From positions 1 to 21,312 of the forward strand of contig QIJM01000663.1 of assembly GCA_003232445.1 (NCBI GenBank): a stretch of 21,312 nucleotides of DNA, in the 5' to 3' direction. The notes under the pieces were generated by a model that had not been told where the DNA came from, ran no database searches, and saw nothing but the letters and a program-made list of their open reading frames with translations. Made by a program: the position numbers and the translations under genes. Origin of the DNA: Paraglaciecola arctica (GTDB taxonomy: Bacteria; Pseudomonadota; Gammaproteobacteria; Enterobacterales; Alteromonadaceae). Shown here in pieces: positions 8,049 through 16,243 of the stretch (position 1 is its first letter; each line of letters begins with the position of its first letter).

Positions 8049-9710
8049 ATGGGAACGCTTGTGAAAATAATACTAATTACCTGTTTGCTTTTTGTCAGCA
8101 CTTTGGTGTTGGCTGCACCTAGCCATATTGGCAATGTAAAAGGTTATACTCTTAATAACGCTGGGGAGCTTATTCGTTTTTCAAACATGGTGTTTGATGG
8201 TGGAAAAGTGATGGCCATTGGTGGTGAAGAACTTAGCCAAAGGTACGCCAATGCCACATTTATAGACGGTAAAAATAAAGTACTGTTACCTGGGCTTATC
8301 GACGCCCACGGGCATGTGATGGAATTAGGTGAAACCCTGCTACAAGTTGATTTGCGTGAAAGTGAATCAGCTTTAGATGCGGCAAAAATGGTGCAGGCCT
8401 ATGCCAAGAGTCAACAAGGCTTGGCATGGATAACCGGGCGAGGTTGGAATCAAGTGCTCTGGCCGGGCAAGGATTACCCCACTGCCGGTTTGTTGGATGA
8501 ATATGTCAACAATAAACCTGTGATGTTGTTACGAGTGGATGCCCATGCAAGTTGGGTCAATAGCAAAGCCCTTGAAATAGCCGATATTACCAAAGACACG
8601 CTCGACCCACCGGGCGGTAAAATTATGCGTGATAAACAAGGTAATCCTACTGGCATCTTAATTGATAATGCTATGCTTTTATTGCTTAAACACTTGCCTA
8701 GAACGTCTGATACCACCCTAACTGCGCAATTGAATGCTGCCGGCGATCAACTGCTCTCTGAGGGCATAACCAGTGTGCATGATGCTGGTATCGGTAAAGT
8801 GGTATACGATTATTACAAAAAGCGTGTGGCTGAACACTCACTGCCAGTGCGCATCTATCCCATGATTGCTGCGACGTCACCGGTTTTGAAGCAACTATTA
8901 GAAACCGGCCAGGTGCAAGACCAATACGATTGGTTATCTATCAGAAGTGTTAAAGCATACGGTGACGGTGCCTTGGGCAGCCGCGGCGCTGCCTTATTAA
9001 AACCTTACTCTGACGCCCCAGATAATAGCGGCTTATTGGTGACCCGAGAACAAGACTTAAAACCACTATTTGATTTGGTTTTAGGTAACGGATTCCAACT
9101 TAACTTTCACGCCATAGGAGATAGAGCCAACCGTTTAGCCTTAGAGCAGTTTGCTGACAGTTTTAGTCGAGTTGGCGGTAAATTACTACGCAACCGTGTT
9201 GAACATGCTCAAGTCATAAATGTTGACGATATTCCTCGCTTTAAAACCTTGAATATCATCCCTGCCATGCAGCCAACGCATGCTACCAGCGATATGAATA
9301 TGGCAAAAAACAGAGTAGGCGCCAACAGGCTAAAAGGCGCTTACGCATGGCAAACGTTTTTAAAACAAGGCTCACCAGTGGCTTTTGGGTCTGACTTTCC
9401 GGTAGAACTCTCCAACCCATTTTTTGGTTTACACGCCGCAGTCACAAGGCAAGATCGCAATAACTCACCTAACAAAGGCTGGATACCTAGTGAAGCGGTG
9501 ACAGTTAACCAAGCCTTTCGTGGTTTTACTTTAGATGCCGCTTACGCAGCTCACCAAGAGAAAATTTTGGGTGGTTTAACCGAAGGCAAATGGGCCGATT
9601 TTATTTTGATAGACCAAGATATTTTTGCTATCTCGCCACAAGATATTTGGAAAACCCAAGTGCTTGAAACATGGATTGCAGGTGAAAGGCGCTTTACAAA
9701 AGCGCCTTAG
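8049..9710 (+). CDS. Secreted amidohydrolase, YtcJ-like (amidohydrolase_3 family)
   Basis: Metal-dependent hydrolase of the amidohydrolase superfamily. An N-terminal signal peptide (VKIILITCLLFVSTLVLAAP) sends it to the periplasm or outside. Visible metal-site and family motifs: LPGLIDAHGHVMELG (HxH), GWNQVLWPGKDYPT, VDAHASWVNSKAL, SVKAYGDGALGSRGA (position of the bridging Lys), LNFHAIGDRAN, RVEHAQVI and FGSDFPVELSNPF (metal Asp). Length of 553 residues is normal. The substrate cannot be told from sequence; members act on N-acyl, formyl or lactam-type amides. ATG 8049 gives four extra residues before a GTG at 8061, which has GGGA at a workable distance; either start keeps the signal peptide. 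It converges on the DASS transporter gene, and both may belong to the same uptake block. Confidence 0.92.
   Translation: MGTLVKIILITCLLFVSTLVLAAPSHIGNVKGYTLNNAGELIRFSNMVFDGGKVMAIGGEELSQRYANATFIDGKNKVLLPGLIDAHGHVMELGETLLQVDLRESESALDAAKMVQAYAKSQQGLAWITGRGWNQVLWPGKDYPTAGLLDEYVNNKPVMLLRVDAHASWVNSKALEIADITKDTLDPPGGKIMRDKQGNPTGILIDNAMLLLLKHLPRTSDTTLTAQLNAAGDQLLSEGITSVHDAGIGKVVYDYYKKRVAEHSLPVRIYPMIAATSPVLKQLLETGQVQDQYDWLSIRSVKAYGDGALGSRGAALLKPYSDAPDNSGLLVTREQDLKPLFDLVLGNGFQLNFHAIGDRANRLALEQFADSFSRVGGKLLRNRVEHAQVINVDDIPRFKTLNIIPAMQPTHATSDMNMAKNRVGANRLKGAYAWQTFLKQGSPVAFGSDFPVELSNPFFGLHAAVTRQDRNNSPNKGWIPSEAVTVNQAFRGFTLDAAYAAHQEKILGGLTEGKWADFILIDQDIFAISPQDIWKTQVLETWIAGERRFTKAP
9686..9708 (+). terminator. 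Hairpin built into the last codons of the amidohydrolase gene
   Basis: AAGGCGCTTT (9686-9695) and AAAGCGCCTT (9699-9708) form a perfect 10-bp stem with a 3-base ACA loop, right up to the TAG stop (9708-9710). The following bases AGTTTCT are only mildly T-rich, so it may be a weak intrinsic terminator or an mRNA 3'-end stabiliser. It sits between convergent genes. Confidence 0.5.
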
Positions 9711-9775
9711 TTTCTGCCAAAAAATCTGTTTCGATTTAATCGAATACCTGATGACTGGTTTTTGTCCGTTTATTC

Positions 9776-11296
9776 TCAGCTTTGGGGGAAAACCAATGGT
9801 GTTATGGTAAAAGACAGTATGCTAATAATGATGACCGCAAGAATGTTCACCCGTAAACCAATTTTTGCCATTTGGGGCAACGTAACCTGTCCAGTTGCAA
9901 ATACGACAGCATTCGGCCCCGTGGCCATTGGAAGCATAAAAGCACACCCAGCGGCTAGTGCTACAGGAACGGCGATAACTTCAACAGGTATGCCCGTTTC
10001 TATTGCCATGGCACCTACAATTGGCATGATGGCTGATGCCGTTGCAATGTTGCTGGTAATCTCAGTTAACCCCAACACTAGAGCGGTGATAATACATATC
10101 AAGATAAAAATATGTACGTCGGCTAACACCGAAAGGCTCTGGCCTAAATAAGAACTCAAGCCCGAATTGGTAATGGCATAGGCAAGAGACATGCCGCCAC
10201 CAAATAGCAATAATACGCCCCACGGAATGCGTTCTGCGATATCCCAATCTAGTAGTTTGCGACCAGGCTGTTCTTTTTGTCCTGCCGGTAAAATAAAACA
10301 GAGTAATACCGCAATAATAGCAGTGACATGGTCGGTTAATTCAGAAAATGGTGTGAATGGACCGATTTGCCATTCAGACAGAGGCCTTCTAAATGCCCAC
10401 ATTGCCGCTATCAGGCAAAACAACATCAGTGTTCTACGTTCTGGGGTCTTCATTGGCCCCAATGTGGCTAGCTGATTATTAACATTGCGCTGGGCATCGG
10501 CATTGGGCTGATTAGGAATGTGAAATATCCATTTGGTCAGCGCGAACCAAGCTAAGGGCAATAACAGCACGACTAAAGGAATGCCTATCATCATCCACTC
10601 AGAGAAGCTGATTTCCCGATTTGCTTGATCGTCTAAATACCCAATGATAATTAAATTGGTTGGGGTTCCAATGGGCGTTCCAAGACCTCCAATCGAACAG
10701 GAATATGCAATCCCTAATAACAGGGCAACGGTAAAGTGTTTTTGCTGATGGTCACGTGCTTCGATTGCTACTGCGACTGACAATGCAATAGGCATCATCA
10801 TGATGGCTGTAGCGGTATTGGAAATCCACATGGACAATAAAGCCGAGGCCAGCATAAATCCGCCAATCAGGCGTGCCGGTCGTCCCCCTGTTTTGCTGAC
10901 TACATACAAAGCTATGCGTTCATGCAAGCGCCATTGTTCAATTGCTTTGGCAAAAATAAATCCACCCATCAGTAACACTACAATAGGGTGCATGTAGGGT
11001 TGTGCAGCCTCGGCAATGGTTGCGACACCAAACAATGGCAGAATAACCAAAGGTAACAGTGCGGTGACTGGAATGGGGATAGCCTCTGTTACCCACCAAA
11101 TGGCCATCAAAACCAGTAAAGAAAGTGTCACCCATGCACCCGATATACTGCCATCATCAGACTGCATTTCACTTGGTGCACCCAGTGCTAAAATAATCAT
11201 CGCCACCAGCGGACCAGCAATCAAACCAATATGCGAGACTTGCTTGAAATGAGCTAAATTTAATGTCCCAATATATTTTTGCAGTTTGCTAAACAT
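9776..11296 (-). CDS. DASS/SLC13 family anion (di/tricarboxylate) : Na+ symporter
   Basis: Inner-membrane carrier of the divalent anion:sodium symporter family, about 506 residues with a dozen or so hydrophobic segments. Both family SNT-type signatures are present: ISNTATAIMMMPIALS near residue 160 and LTEITSNIATASAIMPI near residue 412. GGLGTPIGTPTNLI and MATGPNAVVFATG are also typical of the substrate/Na+ site loops. Substrates in the family are succinate, malate, citrate, or sulfate-type anions; which one applies here is unknown. ATG 11294-11296 is chosen because AAGGA lies 6 bases upstream; the frame is open further up without a better start. It follows the TonB-dependent receptor by 78 bases on the same strand, suggesting one operon that brings a solute across both membranes. 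Confidence 0.93.
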   Translation of the reverse strand: MFSKLQKYIGTLNLAHFKQVSHIGLIAGPLVAMIILALGAPSEMQSDDGSISGAWVTLSLLVLMAIWWVTEAIPIPVTALLPLVILPLFGVATIAEAAQPYMHPIVVLLMGGFIFAKAIEQWRLHERIALYVVSKTGGRPARLIGGFMLASALLSMWISNTATAIMMMPIALSVAVAIEARDHQQKHFTVALLLGIAYSCSIGGLGTPIGTPTNLIIIGYLDDQANREISFSEWMMIGIPLVVLLLPLAWFALTKWIFHIPNQPNADAQRNVNNQLATLGPMKTPERRTLMLFCLIAAMWAFRRPLSEWQIGPFTPFSELTDHVTAIIAVLLCFILPAGQKEQPGRKLLDWDIAERIPWGVLLLFGGGMSLAYAITNSGLSSYLGQSLSVLADVHIFILICIITALVLGLTEITSNIATASAIMPIVGAMAIETGIPVEVIAVPVALAAGCAFMLPMATGPNAVVFATGQVTLPQMAKIGLRVNILAVIIISILSFTITPLVFPQS

Positions 11297-11374
11297 GGTT
11301 ATCCTTATCTTTAAAAAAATATCCCGAGACAAACAATTGACCCGGGAACGTTTCGCTGTTGACTTGAGATTAAG

Positions 11375-14143
11375 TTAAAAGCTTTGTTTAAAAGATAGGT
11401 ATAACTGTCTGCCTCTAGGGTCATGCACTTCTGTGTCGAAAAATGGACGAGCATTTATGCGCGGTGCCAATTCATCAAGTACGTTAACTGCGCCTATGCT
11501 GAGCAGCGTTTCTTTGTCACCAAGCAAACCTTCAAGTTGCACATCATAACGTAAATCAATAGTGGTCTGTGAATCAATATCCTGTTGCGCTTGATCATCC
11601 AGATACGAGCCGACATAGCGGACTGTGATATTAAACGTATGGTTTTCGTAGCTATAGGTAGCACCTAAATTAGTTTTTAAGTCAGGCGTTGACCCAAAAC
11701 CATTTGAGAAGTTACGGTTACCTTTAATGTCACCAAATTCAGATGATTCAAAGCCTGTAATGAGGGTGGTTTTAAAAGCGATTTGTAGCTCGCCCGCGCC
11801 AACTTCTGTCTGGTAATCGGCGACAATATCTAATCCAGTGATTTCCGATGAGCCGCCATTAACGAAATTAGCGATTGCTGTTGCTACTTGTCCATCAGGA
11901 CTTCTCAGCGCCCTGTCTGCAGGTAGATTGCCTAAAAAAACCTGGTCAAAGATAAACTGAGGATCGCTACCCGGCAATATTAGATCCTGATAATCGTAAT
12001 AGAAAAAGTCTGCTGATATATTTATCCCCCAGTCAGCGTTATACAATAATCCGAGATTGATATTCTCTGCTGACTGTGGCACAAGATCTTCTGAACCTTG
12101 GGTGATGATTGTTATAATAAAAGCACCACCACTTGGATCTGCTGGGTCGGTTACGGTACCAACGCCTACAATGCCCGCACTTTGCCTAATTGAAGGAGCC
12201 TGAAAAGATGTTCCGTAAGAGCCTCGGATGGCAAATTCCTCCGAAAGATCCGCCTTAAAAGAGATTTTCGGATCTAGCGTGTCACCACCTTGGTCGCCAT
12301 AATCTTCGTACCGTAATGCCGCTTGTACCTGCAACCAGTCGAATACGGGAAAGTCAGCTTCACCAAAAAAAGCATAGACTTCCTGATCACCAAAAACGGC
12401 AGGAATGGTTTCATTTAAACGATTGTTGCCATTTTGATATCGGCCATCTGGTACATCTCGCAATTGAATTTCGCGATACTGTGCTCCAACCGCCAGGGCG
12501 ACGTCACCGCCTGGTAGCTCAAGCCCTGTAGTGCCGCTTAAAGAGATTTCAGCTACCGCTTGACGAACGAGCGCATTATCAGTTCTGAAAAGATTAAACG
12601 TACTTAAAACTGCATCCCCATTGGCAGCAACAGACACACCGTCTTTGGGTGAAATTAATTCTGGTGAGACAATACGCGTACCAAACGGATTCCAGTTTCC
12701 TGCTACGATTTGTTCAGCATACACCGGAATGTCCCATTCTCGAGGGGCAGTGCGGCTGTAATCAGAATTCGACCAAGTGTAAGACCCATAAAGCAACCAA
12801 TCGTCATTCACTGCGTAATCAAAACCAGCGACAATGCGAGTGTTAGTAAAAATAGTAAAAATATCGGCTTGGTTAGGGCCGTCGGCATCACTGCCAAGGG
12901 GCCGTCCACGATAGATTAAATCGACTGCTTCGAGGTTTGGATCGGCTGAAAATGCTTCCGGCCCAGCATACCGAATGCCACCAGCGGCAGCGTCGTCAGC
13001 GACAAAAAAGTTGAATGGATGATCTCCCGGAACTAAAAATCCACCTGCATTGGCAGAACGACGGGTCAACAACCCACCGTTACCATCACGAATGTCGTTC
13101 CTTGAAAATCCTACTTCAGCAAATACATTCAAATCATCAGACACATCATAGTCTGCTGTAGAAAAAACTTGAACACGGTATTCCTCAGGGAAAATACGGC
13201 GCTGATCCAAGAAGTGGTAGCGACAGTTTCCTCCCGCTTCATCTAACAATCCGCCTGCCGCAACACAGTCAGGGTCGGCGGTGGATGGTCCTGCCGCTCT
13301 TGCATATCCACCAGCGATTGAATCATCTGGGATGGCGAGATTAAAGCGACCAGGTGATCCCGTGCCAGAATCAAATGCGCCCGCAATACCATCAGACAAC
13401 AAGTTGCCGTCAGCAAAATTTGGGAAATCTGAACGAGTGGCACTGGTTTGTGTGTAATAGTTGGCAAACAAGGTAAACGAACCACGATCACCTTGTACAC
13501 CAAACGCTGCACCTAACTGACCCGATTCGTTAGTGGTGTCACGATATTCTCCCGTGACCTCAAAACCATCAAAATCATTACGAGTAAATATATTGACTAC
13601 TCCGGCGACTGCCTCTGAACCGTAAGTCGATGAAGCGCCATCGGTGAGCACTTCTACGCGCTTGATCATATTTACCGGATATTGGTTAACATCGGTAAAC
13701 AGCTGGCCGGAGCCATCAACAACAGGTGCTAAACCTGCTCGCCGCCCATTAATCAAAGTTAAAGTTGACCCTACACCTAAGCCTCTAAGTGAGAATTGCG
13801 ATGTTCCTTGCAAGGTGGTGGCATCCTGTAATAGCTGAGATCCTGAGTTCGCGGTAATCCCCTTAAAAATGTCTTGCACTTGAACCGCGCCTGTTTCGGC
13901 TATTTCCTGTTCTCCTAGCGTTTGAATGGGGGAGGGAGTACTGAAGTCATATCCCCTACGCCTGATGTTGGAACCTGTAATAGCGATTCGTTCTATCTCT
14001 TTTACCTTCACTGTTTCTTCGGAAGAGGGAAGGGAAGTTTGTGCTGACAATGGAAAAGCGACAGCCAAGTATGAAGAGGAAAACACGCAAGAGGTTGCCA
14101 TTATAGCTCGTACCGAAGAGCGCAAAGTGTATTGTTTATTCAT
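11375..14143 (-). CDS. TonB-dependent outer-membrane receptor
   Basis: A 922-residue outer-membrane active transporter. Signal peptide about 1-35 (SYLAVAFPLSAQ), a TonB-box-like ETVKV near 43-47, then a plug domain: ITGSNIRRRGYDFSTPSPIQTL, then FSLRGLGVGSTLTLINGRR and VEVLTDGASSTYGSEAVAGVVNIFTR. A long Tyr/Asp/Gly-rich beta-barrel follows, ending in LYLSFKQSF with the C-terminal Phe required for insertion. The plug type is the one common in Alteromonadales and related groups for organic nutrients rather than classical siderophores, but the ligand is not readable from sequence. AGGAG lies 9 bases before the ATG. The gene is divergent from dctB-like and directly upstream of the DASS symporter, so transport and sensing genes share the 330-bp control region. 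Confidence 0.95.
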   Translation of the reverse strand: MNKQYTLRSSVRAIMATSCVFSSSYLAVAFPLSAQTSLPSSEETVKVKEIERIAITGSNIRRRGYDFSTPSPIQTLGEQEIAETGAVQVQDIFKGITANSGSQLLQDATTLQGTSQFSLRGLGVGSTLTLINGRRAGLAPVVDGSGQLFTDVNQYPVNMIKRVEVLTDGASSTYGSEAVAGVVNIFTRNDFDGFEVTGEYRDTTNESGQLGAAFGVQGDRGSFTLFANYYTQTSATRSDFPNFADGNLLSDGIAGAFDSGTGSPGRFNLAIPDDSIAGGYARAAGPSTADPDCVAAGGLLDEAGGNCRYHFLDQRRIFPEEYRVQVFSTADYDVSDDLNVFAEVGFSRNDIRDGNGGLLTRRSANAGGFLVPGDHPFNFFVADDAAAGGIRYAGPEAFSADPNLEAVDLIYRGRPLGSDADGPNQADIFTIFTNTRIVAGFDYAVNDDWLLYGSYTWSNSDYSRTAPREWDIPVYAEQIVAGNWNPFGTRIVSPELISPKDGVSVAANGDAVLSTFNLFRTDNALVRQAVAEISLSGTTGLELPGGDVALAVGAQYREIQLRDVPDGRYQNGNNRLNETIPAVFGDQEVYAFFGEADFPVFDWLQVQAALRYEDYGDQGGDTLDPKISFKADLSEEFAIRGSYGTSFQAPSIRQSAGIVGVGTVTDPADPSGGAFIITIITQGSEDLVPQSAENINLGLLYNADWGINISADFFYYDYQDLILPGSDPQFIFDQVFLGNLPADRALRSPDGQVATAIANFVNGGSSEITGLDIVADYQTEVGAGELQIAFKTTLITGFESSEFGDIKGNRNFSNGFGSTPDLKTNLGATYSYENHTFNITVRYVGSYLDDQAQQDIDSQTTIDLRYDVQLEGLLGDKETLLSIGAVNVLDELAPRINARPFFDTEVHDPRGRQLYLSFKQSF

Positions 14144-14169
14144 TATAAGTTTCTCCTAATTTCCGTTTC

Positions 14170-14205
14170 CATACGGGGTTGCTGTGACATACGGGCTGAC
14201 TGTGA
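14170..14205. repeat. 18-bp tandem direct repeat in the leader of the TonB receptor gene
   Basis: CATACGGGGTTGCTGTGA (14170-14187) is followed immediately by CATACGGGCTGACTGTGA (14188-14205), identical at 15 of 18 positions, and then by a partial third copy CATACAGAG. It lies 27-63 bases before the receptor's ATG, within the probable 5' untranslated leader. It could be a regulator or RNA-binding site, or a slippage product. Confidence 0.75.
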
Positions 14206-14325
14206 CATACAGAGCCAACAAATTTTGCTAATGCGGTAACAGACAATTAGAGATCAACGTTATTAGCAAATGTAAACAAAATGTACAATTTATGTTCTAA
14301 AGGTATCATAAAATATGAATATAAA

Positions 14326-14347
14326 TAAAAATAATTAATTATTTTTA
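14326..14347. repeat. Perfect 22-bp A/T-only palindrome between the receptor and dctB-like genes
   Basis: The 20-base core AAAAATAATTAATTATTTTT (14327-14346) is its own reverse complement, and the flanking T and A extend it to 22 bp. It contains only A and T and lies within an AT-rich stretch (about 14280-14400) of the gene-free interval 14144-14473. This is possibly a bent-DNA or H-NS-type nucleation site; role unproven. Confidence 0.6.
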
Positions 14348-14388
14348 AGTTGTTGAATATAAAGAATTATTTTTATTTATTTGATTTT

Positions 14389-14397
14389 TGTTATAAT
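14389..14397 (+). promoter_or_regulatory. Extended -10 promoter of the dctBD-like operon (sigma-70 type)
   Basis: TGTTATAAT (14389-14397) is a perfect TGnTATAAT extended -10 element; no convincing -35 hexamer is needed or seen. Transcription would start near 14404, inside the palindrome at 14403-14418 and about 70 bases before the dctB-like ATG. I found no TGGCAC-N5-TTGC sigma-54 element in this interval by eye. Confidence 0.6.
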
Positions 14398-14402
14398 ATT
14401 TT

Positions 14403-14418
14403 GTGCGAATATTCGCAC
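14403..14418. promoter_or_regulatory. Perfect 16-bp palindrome, candidate operator at the dctBD-like start site
   Basis: GTGCGAATATTCGCAC is exactly self-complementary and begins 6 bases after the -10 element, so a bound regulator would cover the predicted transcription start. The GTGCG...CGCAC arrangement is the sort of dyad expected for a Fis-type HTH dimer such as the DctD-like protein encoded just downstream. The assignment to that protein is inference. Confidence 0.6.
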
Positions 14419-14425
14419 GCTTTTT

Positions 14426-14437
14426 CACATTAATGTG
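14426..14437. promoter_or_regulatory. Second palindrome 21 bp from the first, candidate operator
   Basis: CACATTAATGTG is a perfect 12-bp palindrome. Its centre (between 14431 and 14432) is 21 bp, two DNA turns, from the centre of the 14403-14418 palindrome, placing both on the same face of the helix. The sequences differ, so they might bind different proteins. Part of the dctB-like leader. Confidence 0.4.
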
Positions 14438-14473
14438 CTATATTTCGGACAATAAAGCGGTTAGGTATTTAAC

Positions 14474-16243
14474 ATGTTAAGAAAAGGTTATGTTGTCGCG
14501 GTGGGGGTAAGCGTAGTTGCATTACTCATCATGATTTTTGTCATGCGCTATTACGCAAGAGTCAATGCGTTGGAGTCACATAAGTTGCAAATAACAGCAT
14601 TGGCCCAACGTCAGGCTATCGCGCTAGAAAGCGAACTGCAAAAATTCACGCTTTTGCCCAACGTGTTATCTGAAACACAATATGTGCACAGTGCCTTACA
14701 ACTGGCCACGCCAGATGTACTTGACCGATTGAATAAAAAACTTGTATCTATTGTAGAAATGACAGGTGTTGATTACATCTATGTAATTGATCGGAAAGGC
14801 AAAACAGTCGCTTCTTCAAATTCTCAGGAGTCGAGTAGTTTTATTGGTAGTCAATTCGCCTTTCGCCCTTATTTTAAAGAGGCTATGGCGAAAGGTGAAG
14901 CAGTACATTTTGCCAAAGGTGAACTTACCGGAAAAGCGGGTTTATTTTTAGCACGCCGAATTGAAGATAATCATCAGCCAATTGGGGTCATTGTGGTCAA
15001 GGTAGAGTTCGGCAACATCACACAACGTTGGCAGCAAGAAAGTGCCATCACCTTGGTGACAAATTTAGACGGCATTATATTGTTTGCCAGTGATAAATCT
15101 CTGGATTTTTCGTTACTTAGGCCATTAGATCTAGTTACGCGGGATGAAATTCTGCGTACCAAACAGTTTGGTTTAAACCCGCTGCTGCCAGCTTGGATGA
15201 AATTCGATGAAAACGACCAAACCCAAGATCAGGTTGGTAGCGCAATGCAAGCTGGAATTTGGCCTATCTCTGGATTAGATTGGAACATTATGCGAATTGA
15301 GCACATAGGTCCTGCGCTGAAAATCGCTGAAACCCGCTCTTTATTGCAGATCTTGAGCATGAGTTTATTAGTCGCGTCATTTGGTGTCTATCTGAGTTGG
15401 AAGGTCACTCGAGACAGAGAGCGGGCAATGGCAACAGAAGGACTAAAAGGAGAGGTGGCAAAACGCACTATAGAACTGGTTGAAACAAATGACCGCTTAC
15501 GAACAGAGAGTGAAAAACGGGATGAAATCAATGCACGTTTTCGACGAGCCCGTGAAGAGCTGGCACAAGCCAATCGGCTTGGTTCTATTGGCGTGATCAC
15601 CGCAAGTGTGGCGCATGAAATTAATCAACCTGTGGCTGCAATTAAGGCTTTTGCGCAAAATGCGAAAAAATTAATGGTTCGTCAAGATGAGCAAAGAGTG
15701 CTTGGAAATTTAGATGCAATAGTGGAACTGACCTCAAAAATTGGCGTAATTACCAATGAACTTAGACGTTATGCACGACGAGACGGGCATGTTATTGGCA
15801 AAATTTCGTTACATGGAGTGATAGATGGGGTTGAATTGTTAATGGGAGAAAGGATCCGATGTGCTGGTGTCTCTTGTTCTATTATGCACCAAGCACATCA
15901 GATTTTAGATGTAAAAGGCGAGAGGGTGAGAGTGGAACAGGTGCTTGTTAACTTGCTTCAAAATGCCATCGAGGCGTTAGAAAACCATCCTAACCCCATG
16001 ATAGAAGTGCGTTTTGAAGTGCAAGACTCTTCCATTGTGATAACGGTAGACGACAACGGAATAGGGATCGACGACAGTATAAAATCTGAGATATTTACAC
16101 CTTTTATGACTAACAAACCTAAGGGGTTGGGAATTGGGTTAGGTATTGCTAGAGACATAGTGGCTGAATTTGGCGGCTCTCTTGAAATAGTCAATTCACG
16201 TTTAGGGGGCGCGGCTTTTGAATTGAGGTTGGTGAAAATATGA
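14474..16243 (+). CDS. dctB: DctB-like membrane sensor histidine kinase
   Basis: Inner-membrane sensor kinase. Residues 7-27 form TM1 and about 288-308 form TM2, enclosing a periplasmic sensor of about 260 residues. That sensor has DYIYVIDRKGKTVASSN and SQFAFRPYFKEAM, the latter matching the FRPYF stretch of the dCache sensors in the DctB family, which bind C4-dicarboxylates. A coiled coil (about 315-370) leads to the dimerisation/phosphorylation site VAHEINQP with H381. The ATPase domain has VLVNLLQNAIEAL (N box), DDNGIGID (G1) and GLGIGLGIARDIV (G2). AGG lies 8 bases before the ATG. It overlaps the response-regulator gene by ATGA, so the two are translationally coupled. Actual ligand is inferred from the family; the adjacent DASS symporter agrees with a dicarboxylate or similar anion. 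Confidence 0.9.
   Translation: MLRKGYVVAVGVSVVALLIMIFVMRYYARVNALESHKLQITALAQRQAIALESELQKFTLLPNVLSETQYVHSALQLATPDVLDRLNKKLVSIVEMTGVDYIYVIDRKGKTVASSNSQESSSFIGSQFAFRPYFKEAMAKGEAVHFAKGELTGKAGLFLARRIEDNHQPIGVIVVKVEFGNITQRWQQESAITLVTNLDGIILFASDKSLDFSLLRPLDLVTRDEILRTKQFGLNPLLPAWMKFDENDQTQDQVGSAMQAGIWPISGLDWNIMRIEHIGPALKIAETRSLLQILSMSLLVASFGVYLSWKVTRDRERAMATEGLKGEVAKRTIELVETNDRLRTESEKRDEINARFRRAREELAQANRLGSIGVITASVAHEINQPVAAIKAFAQNAKKLMVRQDEQRVLGNLDAIVELTSKIGVITNELRRYARRDGHVIGKISLHGVIDGVELLMGERIRCAGVSCSIMHQAHQILDVKGERVRVEQVLVNLLQNAIEALENHPNPMIEVRFEVQDSSIVITVDDNGIGIDDSIKSEIFTPFMTNKPKGLGIGLGIARDIVAEFGGSLEIVNSRLGGAAFELRLVKI

Noticed and set aside
9730..9744. Inverted repeat TTCGATT-T-AATCGAA between convergent genes
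   Set aside because: Loop of one base and AT-rich arms make a stable hairpin unlikely; no T tract follows, so not called a terminator.
9762..11252. Plus-strand frames opposite the DASS transporter
   Set aside because: Composition (Met/Ile/Ala-rich) is explained by the complement of membrane helices on the minus strand.
11320..11345. Possible hairpin (TCCCG...CGGGA) between the TonB receptor and the DASS gene
   Set aside because: Only a 5-bp stem with a 16-base loop and no T tract; not enough to call a terminator or attenuator.
14144..14473. Sigma-54 promoter (TGGCAC-N5-TTGC) for the receptor or dctB-like gene
   Set aside because: Read both strands by eye; no match to both GG and GC elements at the right spacing.
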